This document shows positions 30,675 to 42,233 of a stretch of 64,000 nucleotides of DNA, in pieces (position 1 is the first letter of the stretch; each line of letters starts with the position of its first letter). Source of the DNA: Filobasidium wieringae (taxonomy: Eukaryota; Basidiomycota; Tremellomycetes; Filobasidiales; Filobasidiaceae); the NCBI GenBank assembly GCA_001600055.1, contig BCIV01000003.1, forward strand, positions 253,162 to 317,161, in the 5' to 3' direction. A program made the translations under genes and the position numbers. Below the pieces are notes generated by a model. The model made no database searches. It saw only the letters and a list, made by a program, of their open reading frames with translations, and had not been told where the DNA came from.

Positions 30675-33471
30675 ATGCCTCCTCCAGTCGGAACATTGTC
30701 CTCGACACGATATACCATCGTCGTGGACGCAGGCTCATCCGGTTCCAGACTCATCATCTACTCCTACCAAGACCCAGAGGCTGAGCGTAATGAGATTGTC
30801 AATTCCATACGCGATCGATACAAGTCGAAAGAGTATAGGAAGGGCAAGGGGAAAGCTCAGGTGGAGGATGAGATTCGGTGGGAGATGGAGAATAGTCTGA
30901 AGAGGTTGGTAAAGGTCGAAAAGGGTGCCGAGGGGGATAACTGGATGAAGAAGGCTGAGCCTGGTAAGCGGTTCTTCGGGTTGCAAATCTCCCGGAAAAC
31001 CCCTCATCTAACCATACGTTCCACCTGCAAGGTATATCATCCATGTCACCCGGAAATATCCCCCAATACCTCTCCCCTCTCCTCTCCCATGCGATGGACC
31101 AAATCCCTCCTTCTCAGCATCGTAACACACCCATCTACGTCCTCGCTACGGCAGGCATGCGACTCCTAGATGAATCCGCACGTAATGCCATCCTCTCCGC
31201 GACCTGCCAAACCCTGCGTACGCAGTACCCTTTCATCGTAGGAAAGGCGGATCAGTATGGACCGTGTGGGGATCACGTCAGGGTGGCATCGGGGGAGGAA
31301 GAGGGAATGTGGGGTTGGGTCGCCGTGAATTACCTGATGGATGGGTTTGGGCATGTCCCTTCCGATTCCTTCTCTTCCCCTGGGGAAGCTAACACCATCC
31401 TCCCTCTTCCCGAGGTGGAAAAGGAGAAGGAGGCTAGTTTGGAAAAGGGTATATCACCCACTTTGGTCGATACGAAACACCTTCATCCGACCTTTGGGTT
31501 TCTGGATATGGGAGGAGCTTCAACTCAAATCGCCTTCTCCCCCTCTATCGACGAACTCGAACGTTCGAAATTCCCACCGGAAGAACTGAAGAGCGTCTCA
31601 TTGAGACTCCTATCAGGTCAAGCGGTCGAATGGCCACTCTTCGTGGCCTCCTGGTTGGGATTCGGAACCAACCGAGTGAGGGAGAGATACATCGAGACTA
31701 AAGTCTTGGAATGGCAGAAAGAGAACGAGAGGCTGTCTTCCGCCATGACAGCAGGAACATCCTCTACGATCCCTACCGCCTCGGCCTCCCTGTTCAAACC
31801 GATAGAAGATCCTTGTTTACCAAAAGGCTTGAAACTTCCACCGACTTCACCCCTCATGCCCGCTTTTGTAGGGACGGGATCGTTCTCCGAATGTCTCGAA
31901 TCGCTTCAACCGCTGTTGGATACCACCGCCCCCTGCCCTCCCCCCTCTTCTCATTGCCTCTTCGCAGGTCTCCCTACACCTCATATCGATTTCGAAAGGG
32001 AAGATCAGAGAGGATTTATAGGGATCAGCGAGTATTGGTACACCGCCCAACAGGTTTTAGGGCTGGGAGGTGTTTGGGATTGGGCGGAATGGGAGAAAGG
32101 CATGGAAGGGTTCTGTGCGCGCGATTGGGGGGATATCAAGGATGGGTTTCAAAGGGATCATGGGTTGGAAGGGACTGCTGTGAGTTGGCACGCTCTTCCT
32201 TGGAGGTTATGCTTGTGCTCATGAGAAGGACGATACAGGTGGATGTATCGAGGTTGGAAATGCAATGTTTCAAAGGCGCTTGGATATCAAACGTCTTGCA
32301 TGAAGGGATCGGAATTCCTAGGATCTCAGACGCTCAGGGAAATCTGACCTTGACCGGGAAAGATGGAGGCGATCTCAACGATGAAGCGTCTCGTCGAGCT
32401 AAACAAAAGGGTCTTGTATCGAAAAAGAATACGCACTTCCAGAGCGTGGATACCATCGGGGAGACGGCGGTGAGCTGGACTCTGGGAAAGATGGTGATCG
32501 AAGCGAGCAAAGCGGTCAAGCCCCATGGTCATGATCCAAAAACGATCGGAACTCATTCGAGGTGGAGCCAAGCTTGGAACGTTGGGAAGGGCAAGTTTGG
32601 AAAGGCGATCGGGATACCGAAACTCGAAGGGAAACTGAACGAGTACGGCGTCGACGTGTTCTGGGTCTACCTCGCGTTCCTCCTTCTCATCGTTGGAATC
32701 GCCTACTCGACGCTTCGACGCCGTTTCTGGCTCACGCGAGCGACCATGTACAAAAGAAGGAGGTCGGATGCCGGCGAAGTACGAGATTGGATGAGGAAAC
32801 GGTCCCAGGTGATAGCTTCGGAAGAGGGATCGATACCCAGTACACCCAGGAAAGGGTTGTTCAGTACCTCTCGTTTCAAGCCATTAGCTTATCGGGTGTC
32901 CTCCGTGATGAGCAAGATTACTCGAGGCGGCAAGAGCGACTCGACTTCGAGATCCTTGAATGGTCGAGCGGCTCCGGCGACCGGGCCACCGAGCCATATC
33001 AATCTGCCAGATCGACCGGATGCGTACAGCACGACGACTAGTATGTCCCTGCCGACTTCGCCTCGAAATGAAAACTACTTCACTCCGGCGTTCGCCGAAA
33101 CCCCATCTGGCCCGAATCACGACATCTCTCTGACCGAGGTCGTGTCACACAACTCACCCTCAAAGTCTGCGCTTGGTCTTTTCAACGGCAACTCACGGAT
33201 GCTCAACCACAAAGCTTCAGGAAGCAACCTTCGAAGCAAGCGATCAGTACCTTTCCCCATGACGACTACGAGCGGGGATACCAGTTCCGGTGGATGGAAC
33301 GATCCTCCCGGAGCCGTCTTGAACAGTGCGAGTGAATACTTGGGGCCTAAAGCCGGGAGCGCATTATCTAGGAGTTCGAGCAGGATCAACTTGGAGGAGT
33401 ACGGGATGACCGGTCTCGCCTCACGGCCAGTCTCGCGAGGTCCGAACGCGGACGATCCTGGCGGACCATGA
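30675..33471 (+). CDS. YND1: GDA1/CD39-family apyrase (Golgi nucleoside diphosphatase, YND1 type)
   Basis: Three exons (30675-30963, 31032-32179, 32239-33471) encode 889 residues. All five apyrase-conserved regions are visible: VVDAGSSGSR (ACR1, residue 16 on), YVLATAGMRLL (ACR2), EGMWGWVAVNYLMDG (ACR3), FLDMGGASTQIAF (ACR4) and GETAVSWTLGKM (ACR5). A single C-terminal membrane helix (FWVYLAFLLLIVGIAYSTL, about residues 617-636) is followed by a basic RRR stop-transfer and a 250-residue Ser-rich cytosolic tail. There is no N-terminal anchor. This topology (lumenal catalytic domain, C-terminal anchor) is that of Ynd1, which hydrolyses GDP/UDP in the Golgi lumen to support protein glycosylation. 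A 68-nt intron interrupts the region between ACR1 and ACR2. The second intron (32180-32238) precedes VDVSRLEMQCFKGAWIS. Confidence 0.93.
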
Positions 33472-33561
33472 TTGTAGCGTAGTGTAAAATATTATAAGCA
33501 TAAAAGGTTGTTCAAGATATCGTTCATGGTCGTTATGTTCGTAAAGTTCGTCAACGGCAAC

Positions 33562-34975
33562 TCAAACTCGGCGACGACGGCCAGACCTGGTTGAGAGCGG
33601 GGTCTCAGTCTGTACTGCGACTTGCTCCACTCTAGGTTCAATTCCCTCTTCAGGCAAGCCTTTTACGATTCTGACCCGCTTTCTCTCCTCGATGAGCGAA
33701 CTGACAACCTGGTTGACGTCTTCCTCTGCGAGTCTCTTCAAATCGCTCTCAACCCGGTCCCATGCTTCCTGCTCCGATTCGCCTTCCACCTTCTCTTGCG
33801 AGAGATAACAGATCTGGCAAATCGCAGCAGGCGACAGGATGCTATTGATGTACCGCGTCTGCTGTTCAGAATCCATTGCGTTGTACCGTTTGGTCCCCCT
33901 AGGTGACGTTCCCACCCATCGTCTTAGTTCGGGCAGGAAGATACGGACGATGGTATTGGAGGATATGTCTCCATAGGATGGAGGAGTGATCTTTCTATGA
34001 TCCTTGTAGAACAGCTCGGTTCGAGGTAGAAGCGGGGGATATTCTTCTTTGATCACTTGTGCGAGATGAGGTCGAATGGCGACGAGCTGTTGCTGGAAGC
34101 TCCATTCTGAGAATGCTTCCATGTCCTCGGAAGGCAGATCAGGGGTGACGCTTCTCGTCTCCGCCGTCGGCTCCTCTTCTTCGACGTCGTGTCGTTCAAT
34201 ATGGCCCACTTGACATGTAGCGAATCCCTCATCTGACATTGTGAAGAACTCATGCCTTCGCTTTTTCACCGTCCGGCTCTTGTGCGTGGCATCCTTGATG
34301 AGCCATTTATCGTGCCCCGAAGACTTTTGCGCAGGAAGAAAGTCTCGGATGATACCTGGCCAAGCCGTTTCATACTTGAGAAAGTATACGTATTCTCCCT
34401 TTATCGCGCTGTAGGAAAAGAGGAATGTGTGATCGGTTTCATGCTTCCCTCTCGTTGAAAAACTCAGCAGGTACGTACTCGGGGCAAGTATTCGGAACGA
34501 AAGGGACCTCGATCTCCTCTGATTCTGATTCTGAATCCTGGACCTCCGGTTCCTGAACCTGTTGCGAGGACGTTTTCACTCTCAACCTTTTGAGATCCTC
34601 GTCCAAGCGTTCCCCAAGCTCAGGAAGGTGACTAGAGTCACTAGCATCAGACATCTGTGTGAGATCCGAGGAGACCGACCTGACCGATCTTCTCCGGACC
34701 CGTCCCTCAGGCTCGCTCTCGAGATCCGTCAAAGGGCTCTCGGAACGGTTCTGAACTCTGAGCTGTTTAGGTTTCTTCTTCGGCGTCCGTTGTTGAGTGG
34801 GTTTCCTCTTTTTGGGCGCAGGCGTAGGGGATTGAGGAAGGATTGGGGAGGAGATGGTGATGGCATCTATACCGACTGTTGGTCGGAATGCAAGAGGAGT
34901 AGGACGCTTCTTTGAGGATCCGTAGGTATGCTTGATCCTCCTGGTAGGTGTCTGATTTAGGTCGGGCGAGGACAT
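33562..34975 (-). CDS. Nuclear protein with possible PWWP-like domain
   Basis: Two minus-strand exons (34975-34479 and 34408-33562) encode 447 residues. The first 165 residues are basic, with Lys/Arg runs of nuclear-localisation type (PKKRKPTQQRTPKKKPKQ) and then acidic Glu/Ser. The splice joins CPDAIKGEYVYFLKYETAWPGIIRDFL, which looks like the start of a PWWP (or similar chromatin-reader) fold: a hydrophobic YVYF strand, a W-P-G turn and an Ile strand. A helical C-terminal part with many Glu and Arg follows (LPELRRWVGTSPRGTKRY; EAWDRVESDLKRLAEED). If PWWP, it would bind methylated histone tails and DNA. Only the W-P-G core is visible, so this is tentative. The stop lies 90 nt from the YND1 stop, so the two genes are convergent. 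Confidence 0.65.
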
Positions 34976-35664
34976 CCTTCGAGTCTTTCCAGATGAGAAG
35001 AGAGTGAGTGAAGGAGTGAGAGGAGGGCAGGAGAAGTAAGGGAAGGAGGGAGACGAATGACTGGATGATGCTAGGGATGGTACTGGTTGTTGAATGACAT
35101 TCGACCTGACTGACATATACAACAAACAAAAGAAACGCGACCCAACGCGCCAAAACCGGTAATTAGCTGGTCCAAGCTTTCAAGTGCACCTCTACCACAG
35201 GCAAAAAAATGAGATAAATATCCACATGACACAAAACAGTTCGCAGTCCATCCATCAACGACGCCAAGTATCAAAGATAAAGAGCCAAGTCGACGATCAA
35301 ACGGCGAGAAACACATAAACACAAGGGGACACGGAAAAGGCTTCCTACGGGATCTCGGGATCGTGGAATGGTATAATTCGTCGTAAAGGGAACGTCAAAA
35401 GAGAGAGAGCGAGCGAGAGAGCGAGCGTGGGTATGCGATGAGGGGGCGTGAACCGTCATCCGTCTCAGAAAATCCCGAGAACAGGTAAAAAAGGGCGGGG
35501 GAAAAGGTCGTGTGCGCGCACGCGCATGTGTCGTTCCATCCAGGTGAGCCGGTCATCCTCCTCGATCGTCCCATCCCATCCCATCCGTCCCTCATGCCTC
35601 CGATCCTCCGAACCTTGCAATCCTGTTCCCCGCATAGCCAACTCGGGAATCACAACCGATCGAT
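34976..35664. other. Intergenic region with simple repeats
   Basis: The region lies between two minus-strand genes. It contains a purine-rich GAGAGC run (35400-35427) and a 23-nt strictly alternating purine/pyrimidine tract at 35509-35531. Several overlapping short frames reflect the low complexity and are not called. Confidence 0.4.
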
Positions 35665-37544
35665 CTACAAGATCAAAGCCGCTCCCAGAGCGACGGCGCC
35701 GAGCGCGACGACGGCCTTGAGACCGGGTGCGATTCCGAGATCCTTGACGGCCGCCCCGGTCGCTCCCGAGGACGAAGTGCCAGGAGCGCTAGCAGCGGTG
35801 GTCGATCCTCCAGTAGTGGAAGCTGCGTTCCCCCCGCCAGTCCCGGACGAGGCGGTGTTGGCGGACGATCCGGTGGCGGCGGGAGCGGCAGCCGATCCGG
35901 TGTTGTAGACGACGGGGAAGGAAGTCCCGGAAGCGGCGGCGGGATTGGAGACGACGGTATCGTTGGACGAGGTCTCGATGTACCCCTCGGAATCCTCCCA
36001 TCCGAGACACTGGGAGATGGATTTCAAGTGATAAGGACTGGAAGCGTTGAGAGCCATGGGCAAGACGTATCCCACGGCGAGATCGACGGTCTGCTGGTAG
36101 AGGTCATGTTCGAGCACGATGAACCCGGTATCGATCTGTTCGGCGGTGGACAAGATCTGTTCAAACCTGGCGAGCGAGGTGGCACCGGTCGCGGTGCCTC
36201 CGGGAATGTTCCAATCGTCGGTATCAAAGATGACCCCGTTCGCGGTGGTCCAGATGATCGGGGTGAGACCCATCTTGGCGGCGATCGATCGGACACGGTC
36301 ATCGATATCTCCATAAGGGGGACGGAAAGTCCTCGGGGTCACGCCGATGGTATCCTTGATGACCTTCTTGGTCCACCCGAGCTCGGCGACGATCTCCTCG
36401 TTGGTGAGGTTGGTCAAGTAGGGGTGGGACCAGGTGTGTACGGAGATCTGATGACCGGACATGTATTCAGAGACGACCATCTCGGGCCTGGAGAGGACTC
36501 GAGACCCGACGACGAAGAACGTGGTCTTGATATCGTTGGCGTTGACTGTGGGGAGCGTGTCGAACGTGTCCTCGTCAGCTTCTCGTTTCACATCACGTCG
36601 TCCACCGGGAGCGTGCCTCGATACGATACTCACGGTAATCCAACAACAAAGGGGTGTAAGGGGAAGGACCGTCATCGTAACTCAATCCCCAATCCAACTT
36701 GTCAGGGCAGACGGTGATATCGGTCGATCGGGCTACGCGGGGTGGATCGAGAATCAATACCGATGCGGTCCGTCCACTAACACGGCCCCAGAGGGAGACT
36801 CACTGCATCCACCACAAGTCCACCAACATCTGTTCTTATCGGCCACAGCATCGGGGGAAGTGAGACACTGTAAAAAGAGCGCAACAACACGATCAGTCTC
36901 CCTCTCGCCCCATCTCCCCCTCGCCCCACTGCGCATAAACTCACAGCCCCCGTGGTCTGACCGTAATTAGGTACATCGCTCAGATCCAACTCGCTCAACC
37001 ACTGCTGCACCTGCGTGCTGTTAGTAGGGGGGACCCTGTCCAGAGCGGGGTAGTCGGCGATGACCAGAGCCGAGCTGGGGAGGGGTGGGGCGGAGGAGAC
37101 GAATGTGGGTTGGGCACCGGCCGGGAAGGTGGATTCGAGCGGGACGGTGGTGGCTACCGGCATGTTCGCGGTGATACTCGCCAGGTTACTACGAGAGTGT
37201 GTGAAGGGGGATGAGATCGTGTCGTGGGGGGAAGCGGGCGAAACAAAGAGGGGAGGTAGGACTCACGGGACGCTATAGCTATAAGGCAAGCTGGTGGCCA
37301 CCTGAGCCGTGGGTAGACCGGCGGTATCGATCGTAGCGGTCCCCTGAACGGGAGCGACCGCTGCAGAACTGGCGGACGTGGCGATCCCGGAGACGGCGGA
37401 GACGACTGAAGAACCTGCGGCGGCGACGGTGCTCTGAACGGTCGGGACCGCTGCGGCGGAGGAAGTGGTCTGGGCCTGAGAAGAGAGGGCGGTGAGGAGG
37501 GAGAAGAGGACGGTCCATCTGGTGGTCTTTGTCGAGGAGAACAT
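35665..37544 (-). CDS. Chitin deacetylase, secreted and probably GPI-anchored
   Basis: Five minus-strand exons (37544-37267, 37188-36945, 36867-36804, 36732-36634, 36545-35665) encode 521 residues. A signal peptide covers about residues 1-24 (RWTVLFSLLTALSSQA). The NodB polysaccharide-deacetylase motifs are all present: SYDDGPSP near 214 (motif 1), SVHTWSHPYLTN (motif 2, zinc-binding H-x3-H), FRPPYGDIDDR (motif 3), IIWTTANGVIFDTDDW (motif 4 region) and FIVLEHDLYQQ (motif 5). Cysteines in CLTSPDAVADKNRCWWTCGGC and TVCPDKLDW match fungal Cda proteins. The Ser/Ala/Gly-rich stretch and a final hydrophobic AVVALGAVALGAALIL fit a GPI attachment signal. The enzyme would convert cell-wall chitin to chitosan. 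Motif 1 has Y-D-D in place of F-D-D. Confidence 0.94.
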
Positions 37545-38276
37545 GGTGCCGATAGTTCGTGTGTAGTAGTGTGTGTGTGTGTGGTTGCGTGTTTTTTGTA
37601 CGGGTTTATGTTTTTGATGGGTATGAGGCGAACGAAGGAATGTCGAGTCGATCCGATCCGTCTTGTCTCTTGGCCTAGGTGGTCAATCGAACAAAGTGCG
37701 AGGAGTGCAAGGAGTGCGAGTGTCGAGTAGTGGCGGTTGGGTGTAAAGTAGAGTAGAGTAGTAGCAGAGTACACTAGAGCTAGAGCAGCGTAAGAGTGGA
37801 AACCGAGTGGCAGCTATTCGCTATTCGATTGATCTGATTGTTGATCTGTTTGGAACCCTGTGGCGCGCGAAAGACGTGAAGGAATCCTTTGTCAGGTGTC
37901 AACGTGTGAGCGTGGAGGTGGGAGAGAAGGGAATGTACCTCGAGTCGTGTGTGGACGTGTGGTGGTGGTGGTGGTGGTGGTGGTGTTGGTGTATTAGAAG
38001 GGAGGGTAGCTAGTAGTAGGAGTACACTAGACACTGGTAGCAGCAGCTGATGTGGGCGACATAGACCACACCGTCTCTCCATTTGTTGATCGCACTGCAT
38101 CACTGTCAGACCTCGGACTACACGTCAACCCGTTCCCTTTCACACGCACACGCCCCGGACGCCTCTTGCCCGGCGTTTCATTCACTCTTGGCTTTGTTCT
38201 TTTCCCTCGGCGGTCATCCTCTGCAATCAGGATAATGAGTGCAGTCATACGCTATGACGTGTCATGCACGCTCCCG
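37545..38276. promoter_or_regulatory. Upstream region of the chitin deacetylase gene
   Basis: The 5' flank contains a (GT)n run at about 37570-37583 just before the start codon and a (GGT)n run at about 37959-37985. On the coding strand these are CA and ACC repeats in the probable 5' leader or promoter. No gene was recognised. Confidence 0.35.
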
Positions 38277-39101
38277 CTACTCCCGATCATGTTTCCACCT
38301 CAGACCCCATTCTCCCTTGACAAACGTCCCATCCCCCACCTCCTTGCCATCCCAACCGACAGCCACCACCTCCCTCCCCTCCTCCAGCCTCAACAACTCC
38401 ACAGCCCGCACCTCGTGCTCAGGGAGGATCGCGGATTTCCTCGACTTGCTGGGGCTGAGGAAATGAGCGAACCCGAATTGATTCAGGAGACGAGCGGAAC
38501 GACGGACGAGTTCTCTGTTATGAGCGTGGAGGGTGCCTAGCGCTTGGTTGTCTAGTACCGGCGGCGGGGAGGCGGGGGAGGAGGGTTGTTGTTGTTGTTG
38601 TTGTGGTGGTGGTGGTGGTACGGCCTGGGATGGGTCGCTCACGATCAGATCGTCCAGATCCTCATCCCAGGTCAACTTGATCCTCCCGTATTCATCCCAT
38701 ATCATCCCCTGGATCTCAGAACAGAGGACTCTTTCCCCCATCTTCTTCCCCTTCTTCTTTCCCGTCCCCGTCCCCGTCCCCGTCCCAGCGCCCAGCCGAT
38801 CCTCACCTAACCCATCCAACCGTCGACTCCACAAGAGCGCGACCATAACCCCCGGTCGACCGGTACTCTTACATCGAGCCGAACAATACTTCTTCCCCGT
38901 CCCCTCTGTCGATCGTTTCACAATGTCCGACTGTGGTTCAAGCTCAGAGCCTCTCTTTCTCCGAGAACTTGAACTTGAACCTGAACTTGAATGCGATTGC
39001 GATTGCCCCTGCGACCCCGAGAGAGGCTGGGCGGGGGAAGGGGAAGAACCGGAGGTATGGGACGTATGTCGACCGCAAGAATGACAGTAAAACTCGGTCA
39101 T
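38277..39101 (-). CDS. Unknown protein with paired Cys motifs
   Basis: A single minus-strand frame from 39101 encodes 274 residues. It begins MTEFYCHSCGRHTSHTSG, and after a Ser/Gln-rich linker continues KKYCSARCKSTGRPGVMVALLW. The C-x2-C and C-x3-C pairs could bind one zinc ion (inference). A low-complexity GTGTGTGTG segment follows, then VLCSEIQGMIWDEYGRIKLTWDEDLDDLI, a Pro/Gln run of 12 residues, and a C-terminal part rich in Arg, Glu and Leu. I do not recognise the family. The frame stays open upstream to 39614 through CA-type repeats, but that would overlap the OXR1 3' end, so the ATG beside the first Cys pair was chosen. An upstream exon is possible. Confidence 0.6.
   Translation of the reverse strand: MTEFYCHSCGRHTSHTSGSSPSPAQPLSGSQGQSQSHSSSGSSSSSRRKRGSELEPQSDIVKRSTEGTGKKYCSARCKSTGRPGVMVALLWSRRLDGLGEDRLGAGTGTGTGTGKKKGKKMGERVLCSEIQGMIWDEYGRIKLTWDEDLDDLIVSDPSQAVPPPPPQQQQQQPSSPASPPPVLDNQALGTLHAHNRELVRRSARLLNQFGFAHFLSPSKSRKSAILPEHEVRAVELLRLEEGREVVAVGWDGKEVGDGTFVKGEWGLRWKHDRE
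38585..38619 (+). repeat. (GTT)n(GGT)n trinucleotide repeat
   Basis: About six GTT units followed by about five GGT units. On the minus strand they encode Pro5-Gln6 in the unknown Cys-pair protein. Confidence 0.75.
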
Positions 39102-39510
39102 CTTCTGATCCTTCTGTCCATTCACTGGCTTGCTGGAATTGGATTTCGTCGATCTCTGTCGGATCAGAAGGCAAGTCTGTCGGGCCGTAAGGGATATCGA
39201 CGAGGTCCGTGTGCCTGTACGTATGCGTGTGCGTGTGCGTGCGAGTGCGAGGATGAGGATTGACATTTCCTTTTCATTCGGATTTCTCGATTTCTCGAGG
39301 AATCGTCGAAATGGTCGCCAGGACGATTTCACTCTGGACGGTCTACCCGATTTACTTCCGCCCACCGATGACTCATACGATGCATCCGATCGACCGGATG
39401 TATTCTTACCATTCACTGTTACATGCATCACGCAGCATCTAAAACAAACACACCTCCCCCTCTCTTCCTCTTCCTCTTCCTCACGCTCACCCTCACACCC
39501 ACACCCACGC
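39102..39510. other. Short intergenic or 5' leader region with GT-rich repeat
   Basis: Between the OXR1 stop and the unknown gene start. A GTGCGT/GCGTGT tract at about 39217-39250 is open on the minus strand and would encode Arg-Thr repeats. I treat it as leader sequence, not protein. Confidence 0.35.
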
Positions 39511-42233
39511 TCAACCCGATGTGGCCCACACTTCGAGGGACATACAGTCGAACTTGCCCTTCCCTCGTGACCCCCCCGTCTCCCCCTCGGGGTCACACAG
39601 GATCTCGTTCCCATACGTCAAGCAACCGGCGGAGGATCCGGTTTGGAACACCTTGTCGATCCAGAGTCCGTATTTCCCGTCCCTACGTGGGAACGAGATC
39701 AATTCAAGGACGGGGGTGAGTTCGAGTCAGTGTCCCGAGGCGCGGTAGGACGACGAGACTCACCCTCCTCCGAAAGAGATGAATTCCGATTCACACAGTG
39801 CGAAATAACTGTTCCTCCCCGTCCATTTGAACACCCTCGTTTCGATTTCCTCTTCCTTCCCCGTATCGACGATCTTGTATAACCACCTAAAAGAGAAGAA
39901 GAGATCCATCCATGCCTCATCAGTACCGTCCCCCAACCTCGTTCGCTCGCTCGCTCGTTCGCGCGGGACTGGACTGACGATTCCCCACTCCCCGTATAAG
40001 CACCCTCGACCCGTCTGATCGGTTCGTTCATGTACGCTCCGAACCGCCGTCCATAGGCGTCTTGCGCTATCAACAGGTTACCCACGTGCGGGTGGGTTTG
40101 GGCGTACCGTTCGATCAGGGTGTAGAAGGTTGAGAGGGAGGCGCCGTGTTGGTCCAGCGAGACTGGGCGAGGCCGAGCGAGGGTCAGATGGTTCGACAAG
40201 GAACGGGATGGGGTTGGGGATGAACCTACATAAGAGAGTCCAGGTATTGGCTAATCGTTGTCTTGCAGGTAAATTCGGTCTCAACTATCCCCCTCCCGCG
40301 ATCATCGGGTGAGCAAACCAAAACCCGCCCATCCCCCCACGCTGAGACTCACGGAATCCGCGACCTTTTCGTCCAAGAGGACGACCGTCCCCTCCCTTCT
40401 CCCCTGTAATTTCGTCCCCGTCCATTCCCCCTTCCCCTTCCTCGTCCCCGTCCGCCGCCCATCCTTCTGCGTCTGCGAATCCATGGTCGATTCCAACCGA
40501 TGTCGTTCCAGATCGGCAGGGTGGGAGGGGGGTTGGTTCATATAATGCATGGCCGGGTTTATGTTCATCCCCGTCCCCGTCCCCATCCCCATTCCCGAGG
40601 CGTTCTGAGCGAGAAGATGAGGCGGGACGGGAGCGTGACCGAGGTTGAAAGGGTTCTCGTGGGTTATCTCCAAGACCTGTCCCGGCCCTCCTTTCCCCCT
40701 CTCCCTCTCTCCGTCCCTCAGGCTCAAGCTGGGGTCCAGATCGTCCCATTCCCCCCACCCCGACCCCGACCCCGAGCCAGAAGGAGCAGGAGCGTGAAAC
40801 GTCCCAGGTCCAACGACGGTTCGCCATTTAGACTTTTGTCTCGCCCCGGCCGATTTGGTCGCCAAGGTCCCTAGGGCGTGGACTAGACCGGTCATACGGC
40901 GTGTGCTTGAGGAGAGGAGGGTCGGTGTGGAGGAGGAGGTTTGGGTTTGGGATTGGGTTTGCGATGGCGATTGCGATTGTGATTGAGATTGAGGTTGCGA
41001 TTGTGATGGCGAAAGAGAGAACGAGCTGGGTTCAGTAGTGAATGCTCCGAAATCATCGACCCCCGGCGCCGCGGAACCCATCTTCCTGCCGGTCCTGGCA
41101 GCTGAGGAGGACGAAGCGGAGGAAGAGGAAGAAGGAAAGGTACCGACTTGGCCGGGCCGGAGCAGGTCGGTCGTCCAGCTTGGTTTGCGAGTTCCATTGC
41201 CATTCCCATTCCCGTTCCTGATAGAGGTATCAAGGCCGGGGAGGTTAGGATGTGCGGGTGTGGCTATAGGGTATGGATTCGAGTTCGGCCCTGACCCAGA
41301 GGCCCGGTTGGTAGTGGGAAACCCATCCTGGATTCCTCCTTCCCAATTCCCAAACTCCCAATTCGGGTCGTCCTTGTGTCCCTCCGCCCCAGTCCCAGTT
41401 CCAGGTCTAGTCCCAGTCCCAGTTCCTAGCGCTTCCATTTCTTCCCCCCCAATGGAATGAGAGTGGGAGAAAGAGGCGCCGCTCTTGCCCCTGAAGGAGT
41501 ACGAGCTTAGGGGGCTTACGGCGGGGGGTGAGGAGGGGCCGGGGTGGGAGAGGAGGGAGAGGCGGCGCGGTGGGAGATGTGGGTGTGGGTGTGGGTGTGG
41601 GTGTGGGTGTGGGTGTGGGTGGGGGTTGGGGTTGGGATGAGAAAGGTTGGAAGGATTGGAAGGAACGGGGTTGGGGAGGTTCGGGTTTGAACTGGATGGA
41701 GGAGAATTCAAGAGATAATTCATCCCGCCTTGACCTTGAATTTGACCTCGCAGGTGAGAAAGAGAATGTGAATGCGTCTCTTCAGCCGAGAGGAACGAAT
41801 CGATTTCCCCCAAAAGATCTCCCCCGCCGTTGTTACCCTTGATATTCCCATCCCCCTGAACCGGATTCGAGCCGGACAACAACGATCCTCCGTTGACGAA
41901 AGGTAGCGGTAACCTTGACCGGGAAGGGAGGGAGATAGGGTCGTCCCCGAACGAACCTAACAGGTCGGTACTCCCTAACGGGTCCTCCTTGGTCTCCAGT
42001 ACTAGAGCGTCCTCGCGTTCAGACCCTGGAGCAGGTACGTGTTCCGAGACGGAGGAGGAGGAGGAATCGATGAACGATCCGAAAGAGGTCTCCCCTGCGG
42101 GGGAAGGGAAGATGAGGTCGTGTTCATGCTCGTGATGGAGTAGATCTGGAGGGACGGGGGGAAGAGGGGATGGGGAACGGGACGGGCGGGATGAGGGTGG
42201 GGGAGGAGGGAGGAGGATCGGATGGGATGGCAT
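39511..42233 (-). CDS. OXR1: TLDc-domain oxidation-resistance protein
   Basis: Five minus-strand exons (42233-40353, 40284-40230, 40162-39979, 39886-39764, 39682-39511) encode 804 residues. The first 627 residues (exon 1) are disordered and full of simple repeats (His-Pro, Gln-Ser, Gly-Thr, Gly-Met). The TLDc domain fills exons 2-5. It reads LRPNLPARQRLANTWTLLF, then SLDQHGASLSTFYTLIE, GNLLIAQDAYGRRFGAYMNE, then GESWLYKIVD, FKWTGRNSYFALCESEFIS, FGGGDGKYGLWIDKVFQTG and the terminal SLEVWATSG. TLDc proteins (Oxr1, Rtc5, TBC1D24) bind the V-ATPase; in yeast Oxr1 promotes its disassembly, and homologues protect against oxidative stress. The usual G-E-S-F-L-W is shortened to G-E-S-W-L. It is divergent from the RING gene with 390 nt between starts. 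Confidence 0.88.
40568..40597 (+). repeat. CCCCGT/CCCCAT hexanucleotide repeat
   Basis: Imperfect hexamers that encode alternating Gly-Met and Gly-Thr on the minus strand of OXR1. Confidence 0.65.
40950..41012 (+). repeat. GATTGC-type hexanucleotide repeat
   Basis: Imperfect 6-nt units (GATTGC, GATTGT, GATTGA, GGTTGC) encoding a Gln-Ser/Gln-Thr run on the minus strand of OXR1. Confidence 0.65.
41578..41630 (+). repeat. (GTGGGT)n hexanucleotide repeat
   Basis: A GTGGGT unit repeats about seven times almost perfectly and ends in GGGGG. On the minus strand it encodes the His-Pro run of OXR1. The plus strand carries more than four GGG tracts separated by TGT, the pattern of a G-quadruplex-forming sequence. 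Confidence 0.85.

Noticed and set aside
36028..36717. 229-codon plus-strand frame opposite the chitin deacetylase
   Set aside because: The minus strand carries all NodB motifs with consistent splice sites; this frame is an antisense shadow.
41578..41630. GTGGGT repeat as an internal telomere-like tract
   Set aside because: It does not match TTAGGG-type telomere units and sits in a coding frame that gives His-Pro repeats.
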